Below, piece after piece: positions 32,701-37,949 of a DNA stretch of 64,000 nucleotides. This DNA is from Symsagittifera roscoffensis (Eukaryota > Xenacoelomorpha > Acoela > Convolutidae): NCBI RefSeq assembly GCF_963678635.1, contig NC_087064.1:17721802-17785801 (forward strand). Direction: 5' to 3'. Position 1 is the first letter of the stretch. The number at the start of each line of letters is the position of its first letter. Below the pieces are notes generated by a model, which saw nothing but the letters and a program-made list of their open reading frames with translations, searched no databases and was not told the origin of the DNA. The position numbers were made by a program, and so were the translations under genes.

Positions 32701-33303
32701 AAATTTCATCCTTAGCAAATTTTTAGCATCCTTAGCAAATTCATCAATATTATTATCAAAAACAAGCAATTTTTGAATGCCAGACTGCATTTCTCTAGCA
32801 GCTCGTTTGCGCAGTCAGTGAAAGATTACGCAAGCTTGTCCCCTGCTATTTTTCGCTGATTTATTTTGGATTGACAATGATAAGTTGGCAATGTTTTCAA
32901 CCAATAGACATTCGAGGCAAAAAATCTGCAAAGATTTTGCTCAGTAATTTTCCATAAAATTCTTGTTTTTTTGGATTCCAATAAGTTTTTACTTGTAAGC
33001 AAACAATTCTTGGATGGCCAATACTGATTTTTTCCGAAGCAAGTTTTTTTGTCTGCGACATTCTTTGGTGGCCAAAACTATTGATATATTAAAGAATAAC
33101 AAGGAATTCTATTTCGATGACGATCACCTGTGTTTGCATTGCTAGGAGACTACTCTGATGTAGCGACTAGACAGCCACATCCCTCATCATCACAGCACAA
33201 CGTACAAGCTGGAGGTCAATCTGGTACAGGCAACGAAGGACAACAGCGCGTAGCCCCTGCAGAATCCATGCGCAGATATCTACCCGCAGAGAGCTCCGTC
33301 TGA
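8468..33303 (+). CDS. EGFR: EGFR/ErbB-family receptor tyrosine kinase, 5' part outside the window (exons listed separately)
   Basis: A single-pass receptor tyrosine kinase that should bind EGF-like ligands and signal through a phosphorylated tail. Joining 14 exons (8468-8706, 9297-9389, 11429-11730, 13280-13427, 13855-14276, 14609-14769, 21298-21486, 22132-22229, 22930-23013, 23586-23720, 24168-24242, 28129-28278, 30394-30766, 33146-33303) gives 874 in-frame codons plus TGA. Residues below are numbered from the first full codon at 8470. Order: cysteine-rich domain IV-like ectodomain (1-205), transmembrane segment (about 205-232), basic juxtamembrane, kinase (about 273-540), tail with EYL motifs (551-874). 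Kinase landmarks seen: GQGAFGCVY, VAVKELK, HRDLAARN, DFGLSKLL, SDVWAYGVTLWE. The tail motif DEEYLMPQ resembles the EGFR DEYLIPQ site, and the protein ends ESSV, a class I PDZ ligand. The family is recognised with high confidence; exact orthology is inferred. The L1, CR1 and L2 ectodomain parts are not in the window. Confidence 0.93.
8707..9296. other. EGFR: intron of the EGFR-like gene
   Basis: 590-bp intron with no recognisable insertion. Confidence 0.7.
9297..9389 (+). CDS. EGFR: EGFR-like exon 2: short ectodomain exon
   Basis: Phase 0-0 exon of 31 codons between TTTTCAG (AG at 9295-9296) and GTAAAT at 9390. It continues the cysteine-rich region (LGCFKVCSNEEPF) and ends in an acidic stretch. 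The reading frame is open only in the phase dictated by its neighbours. Confidence 0.82.
9390..10111. other. EGFR: intron segment with tRNA-like module
   Basis: 9935-10005 reads AGGATAGTCTAGTGGTGAGC (tRNA Asp/Glu-type A-box) and then GTGGATTGATCAC, a decayed B-box at the right distance. This is probably a tRNA-derived SINE fragment. 9660-9700 (GGAGCGTAGTGTTACACTGC, then GAAGCA) resembles the start of family B. Confidence 0.5.
10114..10827. mobile_element. 714-bp Tc1/mariner-type foldback MITE
   Basis: A giant imperfect palindrome. The left arm (about 10114-10428) begins CAGTGCTGCTCTAAATTATC and the right arm (about 10530-10827) is its reverse complement, ending AAGCAGCACTG. A TA dinucleotide flanks both ends (10112-10113 and 10828-10829), as expected for Tc1/mariner insertion. 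The arms cover all but about 100 bp and there is no transposase. It sits in the intron between ectodomain exons 2 and 3, so a transcript would fold into a dsRNA hairpin of about 300 bp. Confidence 0.9.
10830..11428. other. EGFR: intron segment with tRNA-like remnant and family A start
   Basis: 11110-11195 includes TAGCATGTATCTCAACTGC and GGAGGTTTGGTTCC, a weak A-box/B-box pair. 11270-11320 (AAGAATCAATGAACGTAG, then GAGACTCTTATATAG) is an isolated 5' end of family A. Confidence 0.45.
11429..11730 (+). CDS. EGFR: EGFR-like exon 3: membrane-proximal ectodomain
   Basis: Acceptor TTTTCTAG ends at 11428 and the donor GTAAGT starts at 11731. The exon starts in phase 0 and ends in phase 2. It encodes about 100 residues with ten cysteines, including CKPRCVTG and CATTCPVGYEKGRC, plus one Asn glycosylation sequon in IINGTFY. 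The 3' end is hydrophobic (SFVTKLLIL) and runs into the transmembrane exon. Apart from the cysteine pattern it is strongly diverged from vertebrate ErbB. Confidence 0.87.
11731..12394. other. EGFR: intron segment
   Basis: AT-rich. 12331-12357 carries GTGCAAGTAGCACAGAATG then TTCCGACCAT, which matches in reverse the right end of the element at 16327-16761. Nothing else is recognised. Confidence 0.4.
12395..12857 (+). repeat. family A repeat, best-preserved termini
   Basis: 463 bp. The 5' terminus AAGAGCAATGAACG at 12395-12408 is inverted as CGTTCATTACTCTT at about 12822-12835. It is followed by the hairpin CCAATC-TTC-GATTGG at 12838-12852 and CTATG. Compared with the common CCAACTGTCAGTTGG form, both sides of the stem have changed together. 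The interior has GGTGTTGCTG, the CTCTCCAAATACG block and CGTGAACAATTTCTAGTTTC. No coding potential, so it is non-autonomous. Confidence 0.8.
12858..13279. other. EGFR: intron segment before the transmembrane exon
   Basis: No repeat recognised. An open frame at 13013-13381 crosses the exon 4 border in another frame and is not a gene. Confidence 0.5.
13280..13427 (+). CDS. EGFR: EGFR-like exon 4: transmembrane and juxtamembrane segment
   Basis: Acceptor TTTTTACAG ends at 13279. The first base completes the split codon from exon 3 (TT+C, Phe). The donor GTGAGA begins at 13428 and the exon ends in phase 0. The hydrophobic run includes ISGALLVLLIVLIIYGI and is followed by the basic stop-transfer patch KRHRKTEWKK and the juxtamembrane helix. 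With the end of exon 3, the hydrophobic stretch is about 30 residues, longer than a minimal helix. Confidence 0.93.
13428..13854. other. EGFR: intron of the EGFR-like gene
   Basis: 427-bp intron, nothing recognised inside. Confidence 0.7.
13855..14276 (+). CDS. EGFR: EGFR-like exon 5: kinase N-lobe and start of C-lobe
   Basis: Acceptor TTTTAG ends at 13854. The donor GTACAC begins at 14277 and leaves the exon in phase 2, splitting the Arg codon of the HRD motif. It encodes the glycine-rich loop GQGAFGCVY, the ATP-anchoring Lys in VAVKELK, the helix C Glu in LLEEAKLM, a Thr gatekeeper in LITKFM (EGFR has LITQLM) and helix E, ending at MIHR. All N-lobe catalytic residues are present. Confidence 0.96.
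14340..14545 (+). mobile_element. tRNA Ser/Leu-derived SINE
   Basis: Head at 14346-14430: A-box GCCCGAGTGGATAAGG and B-box GTGGGTTCGAGTCC in tRNA spacing, most like a class II (Ser/Leu) tRNA. It is followed by a GC-rich body of about 110 bp (GGCTGAAGGGGTCC, CTCCACGGTTGGTCCGGCC) and a short A run. It lies in the 332-bp intron that splits the HRD codon, so it accounts for most of that intron. No clear target-site duplication is seen. Confidence 0.75.
14609..14769 (+). CDS. EGFR: EGFR-like exon 6: catalytic and activation loops
   Basis: Acceptor TTGTTTAG ends at 14608. The first base completes the HRD Arg, giving HRDLAARNVLVEDP. It contains DFGLSKLL and an activation loop with one Tyr (EQDYQADD), then PIRWLAKECLTG. 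The usual APE motif, ALE in EGFR, reads AKE. The donor GTAGAA at 14770 leaves the exon in phase 1. Confidence 0.96.
14770..15075. other. EGFR: intron start with isolated family A 5' end
   Basis: Mostly unrecognised. 15015-15060 reads AAGAGTTGATGAACGCAGTG then AAGATTCTTATATAGGTC, a family A 5' terminus, and is directly interrupted by a family B-like sequence. Confidence 0.5.
15075..15335 (+). repeat. family B repeat, 3'-truncated copy
   Basis: Starts TTTACACTAGCCAGCTTAGT, followed by the conserved CGAACCTTCTTTTTTCCAAG block and a tRNA-like module at about 15247-15300 (GTCCGTGGTTAGTGCGTG, AATCTCAAGGTCGC). It is cut off where the next family B copy begins. Confidence 0.65.
15343..15670 (+). repeat. 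family B repeat with 3' hairpin
   Basis: Starts TTTACACTTGCGAACAGC. It carries a tRNA-like module (15494-15565: GCGTCCGTGACTGAATGATT, CAGGTTCAAATCTGAG) and ends in the perfect hairpin GCGAAGC-GCA-GCTTCGC at about 15643-15659, then CTCGGTTTA. Confidence 0.75.
15660..15795 (+). repeat. short tandem repeat, three units
   Basis: The unit TTTAAAAATTGTTCAGTCTG followed by GAAAAGTTCTGATTTTG occurs three times in a row. The first spacer duplicates the family B hairpin end (CAGCTTCGCCTCGG), so the array grew from the end of the neighbouring repeat. Confidence 0.8.
15820..16112 (+). repeat. family A repeat, 3' half
   Basis: Begins in the TTTGTTCACGCTCAGTTTTG block and runs through CACGAAAAAACGTGATCGAC to CAACTGTCAGTTGGCTATG at about 16092-16110. 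The 5' terminus is missing. Confidence 0.65.
16327..16761. mobile_element. non-autonomous element with inverted TGTTCCGACCAT ends
   Basis: The left end reads TGTTCCGACCATTGAAAC and the right end is its near-exact reverse complement (GTTTCATGGTCGGAACA), 435 bp apart. Similar ends occur at 12331-12357, about 40168-40290 and 45660-45740, so this is a family. At 12331 the match extends beyond the TGTTCC, so the true boundary may lie further out. Confidence 0.6.
16762..17328. other. EGFR: intron segment, nothing recognised
   Basis: AT-rich sequence between the inverted-repeat element and the LINE target site. No gene or repeat identified. Confidence 0.4.
17329..17342 (+). repeat. target-site duplication of LINE, left
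   Basis: ATCAAAGTTTTGTT, repeated exactly at 21032-21045 after the (CAA)n tail. It fixes both borders of the insertion. Confidence 0.93.
17403..18620 (+). CDS. LINE ORF part 1: 2A-like relic, PHD finger, APE endonuclease
   Basis: First Met in frame at 17403. LLIRAGIESNSGPP (17538-17579) resembles the D-x-E-x-N-P-G-P 2A-type signature found before PHD fingers in several animal LINEs, but it has Gly for Asp and Ser for the first Pro. A PHD-like Cys/His cluster follows (CCNCAKPL, KCSSCRKHAHFPC, WTCITC). The endonuclease shows its catalytic motifs: NILQLNCNG, QETKL, GGGLAFL, LGDANAHDPLW and SSDHLPI. The product nicks target DNA for priming and the zinc finger may bind nucleic acid. The frame is lost at the G run at 18625-18636. 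Confidence 0.92.
18637..21014 (+). pseudogene. LINE ORF part 2: reverse transcriptase, frameshifted
   Basis: Continues the same polyprotein in three successive frames: 18637 to about 19195, then to about 19965, then to the TAG near 21014. Motifs seen are SGERLLRDAI (linker), GPDGI, SYRPLSLI, DLSKAFDTV, GVPQGSVVAPTLFNFY, the catalytic YADDFTVF, ILGVTFD, LEYASPVW, TRRTLAQLRSGYS and the CPQC-x-H-x-C knuckle. The catalytic Asp residues are intact. Inactivation comes only from the shifts, two of which lie near A- or C-rich stretches where indels are common. Confidence 0.92.
21032..21045 (+). repeat. target-site duplication of LINE, right
   Basis: Exact copy of 17329-17342. Confidence 0.93.
21046..21297. 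other. EGFR: intron end with family B 3' hairpin remnant
   Basis: 21225-21266 reads GTATCGCAAGTAATCC, then GCAGCTCCGCTTCGCCTC and TGTGTTA, a decayed family B 3' end about 30 bp before the acceptor of exon 7. Confidence 0.5.
21298..21486 (+). CDS. EGFR: EGFR-like exon 7: kinase C-lobe
   Basis: Acceptor GTGTTTTAG ends at 21297. G+GT completes a Gly codon, followed by RLFSHKSDVWAYGVTLWEFF, the conserved helix F region, and then QMLK. The donor GTAATT at 21487 splits the Cys codon of the MLKCW motif (phase 1). A 6.5-kb intron containing a LINE separates it from exon 6. Confidence 0.95.
21487..22131. other. EGFR: intron of the EGFR-like gene
   Basis: 21820-21970 contains a loosely inverted CATTTCGCCC/GGGCGAAA pair. 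No known family recognised. Confidence 0.4.
22132..22229 (+). CDS. EGFR: EGFR-like exon 8: end of kinase domain
   Basis: Acceptor GCGTTGTAG ends at 22131. T+GT restores the Cys of MLKCW, followed by MTVPDSRPSFTYLENWF, the invariant Arg region at the end of kinase domains. The donor is probably GTCCAC at 22230, which is weak but keeps phase 0. Without splicing, a TGA follows after two codons. An alternative donor, GTACTT at 22214, would lose five codons and the phase. Confidence 0.85.
22230..22929. other. EGFR: intron of the EGFR-like gene
   Basis: 22575-22600 repeats the GGTCCCTCTATCACA motif seen near 8440. 22655-22730 resembles the interior of the 16327-type element (AGGAACTTTGAATGGG, AGGTAACACAAATAC). 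Otherwise nothing recognised. Confidence 0.35.
22930..23013 (+). CDS. EGFR: EGFR-like exon 9: tail
   Basis: Phase 0-0 exon of 28 codons between GGTTTAG (ends 22929) and GTAAGT (23014). It begins YRNEPLEAP, which carries a tail Tyr, and ends in an Asn/Ser-rich stretch. It is called from the strong donor, the open frame and the phase match. It has no domain of its own. Confidence 0.7.
23014..23585. other. EGFR: intron of the EGFR-like gene
   Basis: 572 bp, no repeat or RNA recognised. Confidence 0.5.
23586..23720 (+). CDS. EGFR: EGFR-like exon 10: tail with two Tyr sites
   Basis: Phase 0-0 exon of 45 codons between ATTTCAG (ends 23585) and GTAAGA (23721). It holds LNYMDVYRPS, with two closely spaced tyrosines suited to SH2/PTB docking, set in a low-complexity Gln/Gly/Asn context. 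Confidence 0.78.
23721..24167. other. EGFR: intron of the EGFR-like gene
   Basis: 447 bp, no repeat or RNA recognised. Confidence 0.5.
24168..24242 (+). CDS. EGFR: EGFR-like exon 11: tail with YxxM-type motif
   Basis: Phase 0-0 exon of 25 codons between GTGTTGCAG (ends 24167) and GTATGC (24243). It ends GYVVMDGYQ. YVVM fits the YxxM consensus known to recruit the p85 subunit of PI3-kinase in ErbB3 and the insulin receptor substrates. That it works this way here is inferred. Confidence 0.78.
24571..24630 (+). repeat. 20-bp tandem repeat, three exact units
   Basis: GATACGTCTGTGATGATTTT three times in succession, inside the 3.9-kb intron between exons 11 and 12. Confidence 0.95.
24930..25330 (+). 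repeat. family A repeat, internal part
   Basis: Contains TCGTTCACGTTAAATTTAAT, the ATTATCGATCATCAAAACAG block, GGTCACGAAAAATTTGATCG, the GAGCGTAATAAAGAATTTAC block and TTGCGTGCATTGGC. Both termini are decayed. Confidence 0.6.
25540..26037 (+). repeat. family A repeat, nearly complete
   Basis: Starts AAGAGTAAGGATTGTAGTG, then ACTTTTATAGAGGTCTTGCT. It ends with the perfect hairpin CCAACTGTCAGTTGG (26018-26032) and CTATG. About 498 bp, with no coding potential. The interior resembles the copy at 12395 (ACATATT..GCATTTATGAATGCAC). Confidence 0.75.
26605..26960. repeat. G16 run and GGCGGAT-like repeat
   Basis: 16 consecutive G at 26627-26642 after CAGTAGCGGATT. A second sequence of this look occurs at 34740-34785 (GGGCGGATCTAGGATTTTC, GTGGGGGGGCGG). 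Such ends occur in many animal non-autonomous elements. The family is not determined here. Confidence 0.5.
26961..28128. other. EGFR: intron segment, nothing recognised
   Basis: AT-rich, about 1.2 kb, with no repeat family or coding signal that I can support. Confidence 0.4.
28129..28278 (+). CDS. EGFR: EGFR-like exon 12: Gly/Arg-rich tail segment
   Basis: Phase 0-0 exon of 50 codons between TTGTTTAG (ends 28128) and GTGAGT (28279). It encodes a Gly-, Arg- and Gln-rich stretch without tyrosine (for example GGPRGGKPNRGAQGGG). It is locally GC-rich in AT-rich surroundings. It could be a cassette exon, because removing it keeps the frame. Confidence 0.7.
28440..28982 (+). repeat. decayed family A-like sequence
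   Basis: Start at about 28440: TAAACGAAGTAAGGACGCTT, then ATTTAGGTCGAG. Later parts include AACCTGAAAAATTGATGCAG and TTTTCTCGATTTGGGTTGG, both family A blocks, with unrelated sequence between them. Confidence 0.45.
28983..29348 (+). repeat. family A repeat with internal deletion
   Basis: Starts AAGAATCGATGATCTTAAG, then ACTCTTATATAGTTCGTG. The middle is shortened after the TCGAACAGCAAAATTG block. It ends TTGCGTTCATTGAGTCTTTT followed by a weak hairpin and GTTGGCTATG. Confidence 0.65.
29349..29920. other. EGFR: intron segment, nothing firm
   Basis: 29605-29630 (CACTGAGGTGAAGCTCGCAC) may be a family B hairpin remnant. Otherwise nothing recognised. Confidence 0.35.
29921..30308 (+). repeat. 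family A repeat close to exon 13
   Basis: Starts TTGATATAGATCTTGATGAT, then the ATGTTCGCGCTGAAATTTGA block, GTAAAGGTCACGAAAATGG and the CTTAGCGGAGTAAAAAAATT block, ending TTTTTGTTGGCTATATTTTT. It lies about 85 bp from the acceptor of exon 13. Confidence 0.6.
30394..30766 (+). CDS. EGFR: EGFR-like exon 13: main phosphotyrosine tail exon
   Basis: Acceptor AAATTTTAG ends at 30393. The donor GTGATT at 30767 leaves the exon in phase 1. The 124 codons include DEEYLMPQ (compare DEYLIPQ in EGFR), a proline-rich SH3/WW-type segment (RPPPPALLGSAPPLGP), DEYLRPVPMP and KDYDSSLEPSNYK. The repeated EYL motif is the strongest evidence that the tail belongs to the ErbB family. Confidence 0.92.
30767..31313. 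other. EGFR: intron of the EGFR-like gene
   Basis: 547 bp between exon 13 and the possible cassette exon. Nothing recognised. Confidence 0.45.
31314..31499 (+). CDS. EGFR: probable extra (cassette) tail exon of the EGFR-like gene
   Basis: Open frame between TTTTCAG (AG at 31312-31313) and the strong donor GTGAGA starting at 31500. It needs one base on entry and leaves one on exit (phase 1-1), which is exactly the phase of the junction between exons 13 and 14. It can therefore be included or skipped without a frame change, adding 62 residues (936 in all). The product is charged: it starts VEYKSVELFLDV, contains RKGKARISQRWKDKK and has one Tyr. The frame stays open past this donor to another possible donor, GTACAA at 31607. 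That extension carries LEKYLPFMLIKK, similar to LQKYFPGIDVKK in exon 13, but its phase does not fit exon 14. Confidence 0.5.
31778..32150 (+). repeat. family B repeat with tRNA-Lys-like module
   Basis: 5' end CTTACAACTAGCGTCAGCTT, then AGTGTGTTATTACGAACC. 31969-32041 is a 73-nt tRNA-like segment. The 3' subterminal GTGTTCTCGCTTGTGTTT is followed by the perfect hairpin GCGAAGC-AAA-GCTTCGC (about 32117-32133) and CTTTATGT. Best-preserved family B copy in the window. Confidence 0.75.
31969..32041 (+). repeat. tRNA-Lys(CUU)-like sequence inside family B
   Basis: 73 nt with A-box GTGGCTGAGTGGTAAG, an anticodon arm GTGACTCTTAATCTCA giving anticodon CTT in a 7-nt loop, and B-box GGGGGTTCGAATCTC. 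The anticodon stem has one mismatch and the acceptor stem pairs poorly. It sits inside a repeat with other family members, so it is a tRNA-derived module rather than a working tRNA gene. Confidence 0.75.
32151..32576. other. EGFR: intron segment with two family B hairpins
   Basis: Two more hairpin ends at about 32307 (GTGAAGCTCTGCTTCGCC, then TCTGTTTTT) and 32375 (GCGAAGTGCAGCTTCAC). They suggest stacked or rearranged family B ends. Confidence 0.5.
32577..32800. repeat. complex short tandem repeat
   Basis: CCTTAGCAAATTCATC and TCATCAATATTATTATC recur. A unit of about 120 bp (ending AAACAAGCAA, then TTTTGAATGCCAGAC) is present twice, with small internal expansions. Confidence 0.8.
32801..33145. 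other. EGFR: end of last EGFR-like intron
   Basis: AT-rich, nothing recognised. Confidence 0.45.
33146..33303 (+). CDS. EGFR: EGFR-like exon 14: C-terminus with PDZ ligand
   Basis: Acceptor TTGCTAG ends at 33145. G+GA restores Gly, followed by DYSDVATRQ and a Ser/Gln-rich stretch, ending RRYLPAESSV and TGA at 33301-33303. The last residues fit the class I PDZ ligand S/T-x-hydrophobic, as at the C-termini of ErbB2, ErbB4 and LET-23. The Tyr ten residues from the end could be a further docking site. Confidence 0.93.
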
Positions 33304-33984
33304 ACGAGAAAAACAGAGCACAACACAAAGCACCAAACTAAACGGGAGATGTCAAATTTAATGTAATTAATTAGATATAAAAAGACTTATGAATTAGCTC
33401 ACCTTTATTCTATCCTGCTTTACGAATGCATTTTCATTTGCTTGATTTAAGATAACCTTCGTTGGAATAATACGTGCCCGAAATATTCATTTCTTAACAA
33501 AAGTGCTATGATGTTTTAACAACATTTTATTGTCCAACACATTGAAATTAATTTGAACTTTGTTCAAAAACTTTGCAGCTGCAATCGGCATTGGCGCCAA
33601 CTTGCTTAAGACTTCAAGAAAACATAAAATGAGTAATTCAAAAGAATATGTCTTTTCTTAGGGAAGTTTTTGAGGCTCCAAACATTGGACAGTAAACTTG
33701 TTAATAACCATACTGCGTCCATGGTTTACAGTGACCGTGACCTTGCACAAAGAATTCGCCCAATATTCATTTTGCTACAAACTTTTGGCCAGGTCTCCAA
33801 AGATATCAGTTTATATAGGTTTTAATATTCTTTTCTGCCGAATGCACAAAATGGTTGCTTTTGTATTTTCACCAGATTTTTTCTATTTTTCCACTCATGT
33901 CCATATAGTCAATCGTTTTCTACGTAATAGTGATTTTGATGTGTTGTTGGAATTATTCAGTGTGTGATAATCGAATCAAATAAA
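33304..33984 (+). other. probable 3' UTR of the EGFR-like gene
   Basis: AT-rich sequence after the TGA, with no coding potential I trust. The first plausible AATAAA is at 33979-33984. The true polyadenylation site cannot be fixed from sequence alone, and nearer non-canonical signals are possible. Confidence 0.35.
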
Positions 33985-35399
33985 CTAATTTGCTATTTGT
34001 AAATTCAACTAATTTTTGGCGCAACTTCATAATTCGAATCGTCATGGGCGTAAGTCTTCTGCATGATGGTCGGTCTCAAGAAAGTATCCTTTGTTTTGTA
34101 GGGCTTGAGATCAAACGCTGGCTTAAGTCAACAAGGACGGTTTTATTTTCGGTACTTACCATTTTAGGTTAAAAAAATATTAGGCATAAATATTGGGTTA
34201 GCTTTATTTTATACCTTAGGCATAATTTCTTGACGCCTACCTGCCCATGAGCTTTGAAACCAATTTCAGTCAAAATAACCAATTGTAAAATGAACAATAA
34301 GAATTATGTGATATAATAGTGTTAACATATCTTGCTCTTGGTGAAATTTTTCCTAGCTGACTGCCTGTCAAACGTGCCTGTTAGTTATCTCCAATTTCAA
34401 AGGCTAATGTTTTGTGCTCATCAGCAGTTTGACTTTTTCAAGCCATTTTTGACAGCGCTTGACTTCGATTAGATTGGCAGCGTTTCTTAAATGCTGTAAA
34501 AATTTTCTGCAAGCATAGTTGGGCTTTTCTTATTGTTTGAATATTTATGGCTTCTATCATAACAGACCTGTGTTTTGCCTTAAATTGATTTGGATTTTCT
34601 AAATTTTGTTGTGTAATTGGACTTTTTCATTTGACTGCTTCTTTTTTAACAGATTGTCAAAGTATGTAGTAGCGAAACTGATGGTTGCTTGAAAGTTTTG
34701 CGTTTGCTTTAATTTGTTGGGCGATGTTTTTCCCTATGCCCATGGGCGGATCTAGGATTTTCTCCGGGAGTGGGGGGGCGGATTTCAAAAATTTTGTTGG
34801 ATTTTTTTCAAGCCAAAACTTAAAACCATACATTCTATGAACATGTACGTTTACAATGAAGTTCGGCTTGGGAGAATACCAAAAAGGCATCAGCCTGTCG
34901 GGTGGCATCTTCATGAGCAAAATCTATTCGTCTACTTTTTAAAACTTAGATCATATAGACAAAAGGACCGCTAAATTTCTTAAAATATTTTTTCAAACTT
35001 CAAAAAAATCAGTTTGTTTTGGCTTTGTCTAACAATCCAAATAAGATGAACATAAAACACTATAACAAAGGGATGGAAATTTCTCAAAACATACTTATCT
35101 CTTATGACATACTTATGAAAAAACGAGTCCAAAGATTCATTGGTAGTTGTTAACGCTTCAAGTAGAATGTTGTATCCAACTGTAAGAACTTATTTTACAA
35201 AATACAAACCCTTTTTTCGATTTTCTTTTTTGCTCTTGATGAAGCTTATTTCGGCATTTTTTTCCTATGTTGCTTGTTTTGATAGTATCTGTTATCTCCT
35301 GTTCACTTATGTATTCATGAAGTTTTTTTATTTCCAAGATCGTCTTAAAATTTTAACCGTGAGTTTAAAAAGCTCATGTGCAACTCTCGAACCAAACAG
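33985..35399. other. intergenic stretch
   Basis: 34740-34785 contains the GGCGGATCTAGG plus G7 motif. Part of the sequence may be the 3' end of the minus-strand LINE that follows. No gene is supported. Confidence 0.35.
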
Positions 35400-37780
35400 A
35401 TTTTACGTTTGTCCCGAATATGTTTCAGAATTTCCCCATTTTTAATTTTAAAACAATTCCTTCACACGAGTCCTTGTTGATTTCTAATTTTTTAAGTCTG
35501 TCTTATTAGCAGTGTCATAGATCAGTGCACTATATTTATATATTGGTTGATTATTAATTTTATTTATCTTGAGCAGTGTTAAAATAATATCTGAGTTGAT
35601 AGGTCATCGAGCAAGATTTAGCTGCCCCTATCAAAATTTTATCGATATGTGTTTTGAAATTCAATTTTCCATCAATTATTAAACCTAAAAACTATTGGTA
35701 GAGGTTTTCTTCCTGTTAATTTCTTAGGTGGTTTTTTTGTTCTTCTTGCTTATGCTTAATTTGTTCTCCAAAAACTAATTTCCAACCTTGCTTGTATCAG
35801 AAATCATCTGCTGCTGATTTTCTGTTTGAGTTGTTGTATACAACGCGCAATGATCAGCAAACAGTACAACTTAAATATGCCTATAGACGTTTGGCAAATC
35901 ATTTATATACCGCAAAAACAACAAAGGACCCAAGCCTGAACCTTGTGGAAAACGGTATTAGATTGTTTTTGTGTCTGATATTGAATTGTTATAACTAACG
36001 TACTACTTACGATATTCAAGTTACGACCTCAAAAGATAAACAACCTTACCTCGTAAACCGTATAGTTCGCATTTTTCCAGTAAGATTTTGTGATCAACTG
36101 TGTCGAACGCTTTTGTAAGATCTTTTATTGTACACACGGAGCCAACGTTATCTTCTAAGTTCTCCACTATTCGTTCAGTGAGTTGAAATGTGCTCATCAA
36201 ATGTGCTTTTTTTTATTTCAGAATCCGTGCTGACATGCTGTTATTACATCATAACTGTTCAGAAAACTTCTCTGCGATTAATAATCAACTTTTCGAAACT
36301 TTTTTTTGAAAACTACAGACCTAAAGAATACATATATATCTGTAGTTAACACAATCTGCCATTTTTATGAATTGGTTGAACTTGAGCAATCTTAAAAATT
36401 GAAGGATAATATGGCAACTCTACACATTGATTGAAAAGGCAACTCAGTAGCTCAGACATAACCGGACTAATTCTTTTGATTAGTTTTTCTATCTTTGGTT
36501 GTAACCATCAAGGCTGTTTTTATCTTCAGGATTTTATTTAATTCATAAATTTCTTGGGGTGAATTATTTTCAAAAAACATTGTATTTTCATACTCTACAT
36601 TATTTTAAAGATTTTTTGGTGTTATATTACCTTCGATTAGCGTCTGACCATTTTTCAATTAAAACAATTGTTAAGTTTTTCTGCGTTCGGAATTCCGTGC
36701 TTCGAACTCACTTGTTTTTTCTTTTTTCTGATCCCATCTATGACTTTATAAAAACTTTTTGAACTTTTATGGCTCAAAGAATTTTATGATTTTCGACAAG
36801 TTTTTCACTTTTTTCTTTGTTCCTGGACTTTATCAAGATTACAATCACTCTTCTTGTCCAATTTTTTTTTGTACATTTTTTCATTACTCTTATTTTCAAT
36901 TTTAGCTGTTACCCAACTTTTTCAATTTTTTTTATTGGGAGCTTAGGAATAAGTTTTTCACTAGTAGATTGGATAGCTTTTTGTTGCTGTGAAAAGCAAT
37001 CCTTCCAATTTTAGTATCGTTTTTCAACTTAATTTTTTCAGTGGTCTGCCACAGCGCAACATTGAACTTCAACAGTCTCATGGTTATCCAAAACGTGCCA
37101 GTTATCAAAAATTTCAAGATTATGTTTTCCAAGCATAGTTTTGTCTCCAATTAGAAGTGGTGCTCCAATTTTTACCGCCTCGTGATCCGATATAGAGTTG
37201 TGTTGGACCATGACTATCGCATAAAAAAAGGTAAAAAAATTTATTTATCGTTGGCTGGCTGCTCTTCGTTTTACGAGTACTTTCATTTTTCAATAAAATT
37301 AACCTAAAAAAAAGAGACTGTTTTCAAGATATAGAGGCTCCTTACACAGCGCGCATATCACCAGGTTGCATTTAAACTCGAGAAGATAAGCTTTTAATTG
37401 ATCAAAAAATTCACAATTGTTCATTTGAGGTACTTTATAGACAATGGTTACAAAATTTTCTCTACGCTGTTTTCGAATAAAATAGCGAAAATTTGCATTT
37501 CGTCTGAAGTGACTTCTTTAATTCTGTTATTTGAAATACCTTCGCGTACGTAGAAACCAACACCTCCACCGCGTCTGTTCCTACTCAATGTTTCTATTGA
37601 TTGTTAACATGCCAATTTGAATACCAAACTCCATATAATCTTTCAGCCATGTGTCAGTAAGAGCTATGATTTGCGACCTATTAGTTTTATTTTCAAGAAA
37701 AAGATCTAAGGATTCATGATTGGACATTAAGCTAAAGGTGTTACTCCTTTTTCCGACCTTTTCCGATTGTTATCTGGCCA
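35400..37780 (-). mobile_element. decayed EN-RT LINE, minus strand
   Basis: Reading the minus strand from 37780 leftward, the endonuclease part shows ALTDTWLKDYMEFGI (37680-37621), RRGGGVGFYVREGI (about 37590-37530) and SISDHEAVKIG (about 37190). The RT part shows DLTKAFDTVDHKILLEKCEL (about 36126-36065), FPQGSGLGPLLFLRYINDL (about 35951-35889) and a distal NFKTHIDKILIG (about 35670-35625). The order fits an L2/CR1/Jockey-type element of normal length. Stop codons and frameshifts are frequent, so it is inactive. Confidence 0.88.
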
Positions 37781-37949
37781 ATGTACTTTAACATAATGGT
37801 TTTTGATTTTATTTGCTCAAATTTTCAGAAGCACTTTTTTGTATTTTAAAACAGTTTTATTTTACTTTGAAGTGATTTTATTAAAAGACTGACTTTTTCT
37901 TGCTTCAGTCATTTTTGTTTACACTTTGAAAATTAACTTAAGATTTTTT

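Noticed and set aside
33698-33967. 89-codon plus-strand frame after the receptor gene
   Set aside because: No recognisable domain; it lies in the probable 3' UTR and its codon use is not distinct from the surroundings.
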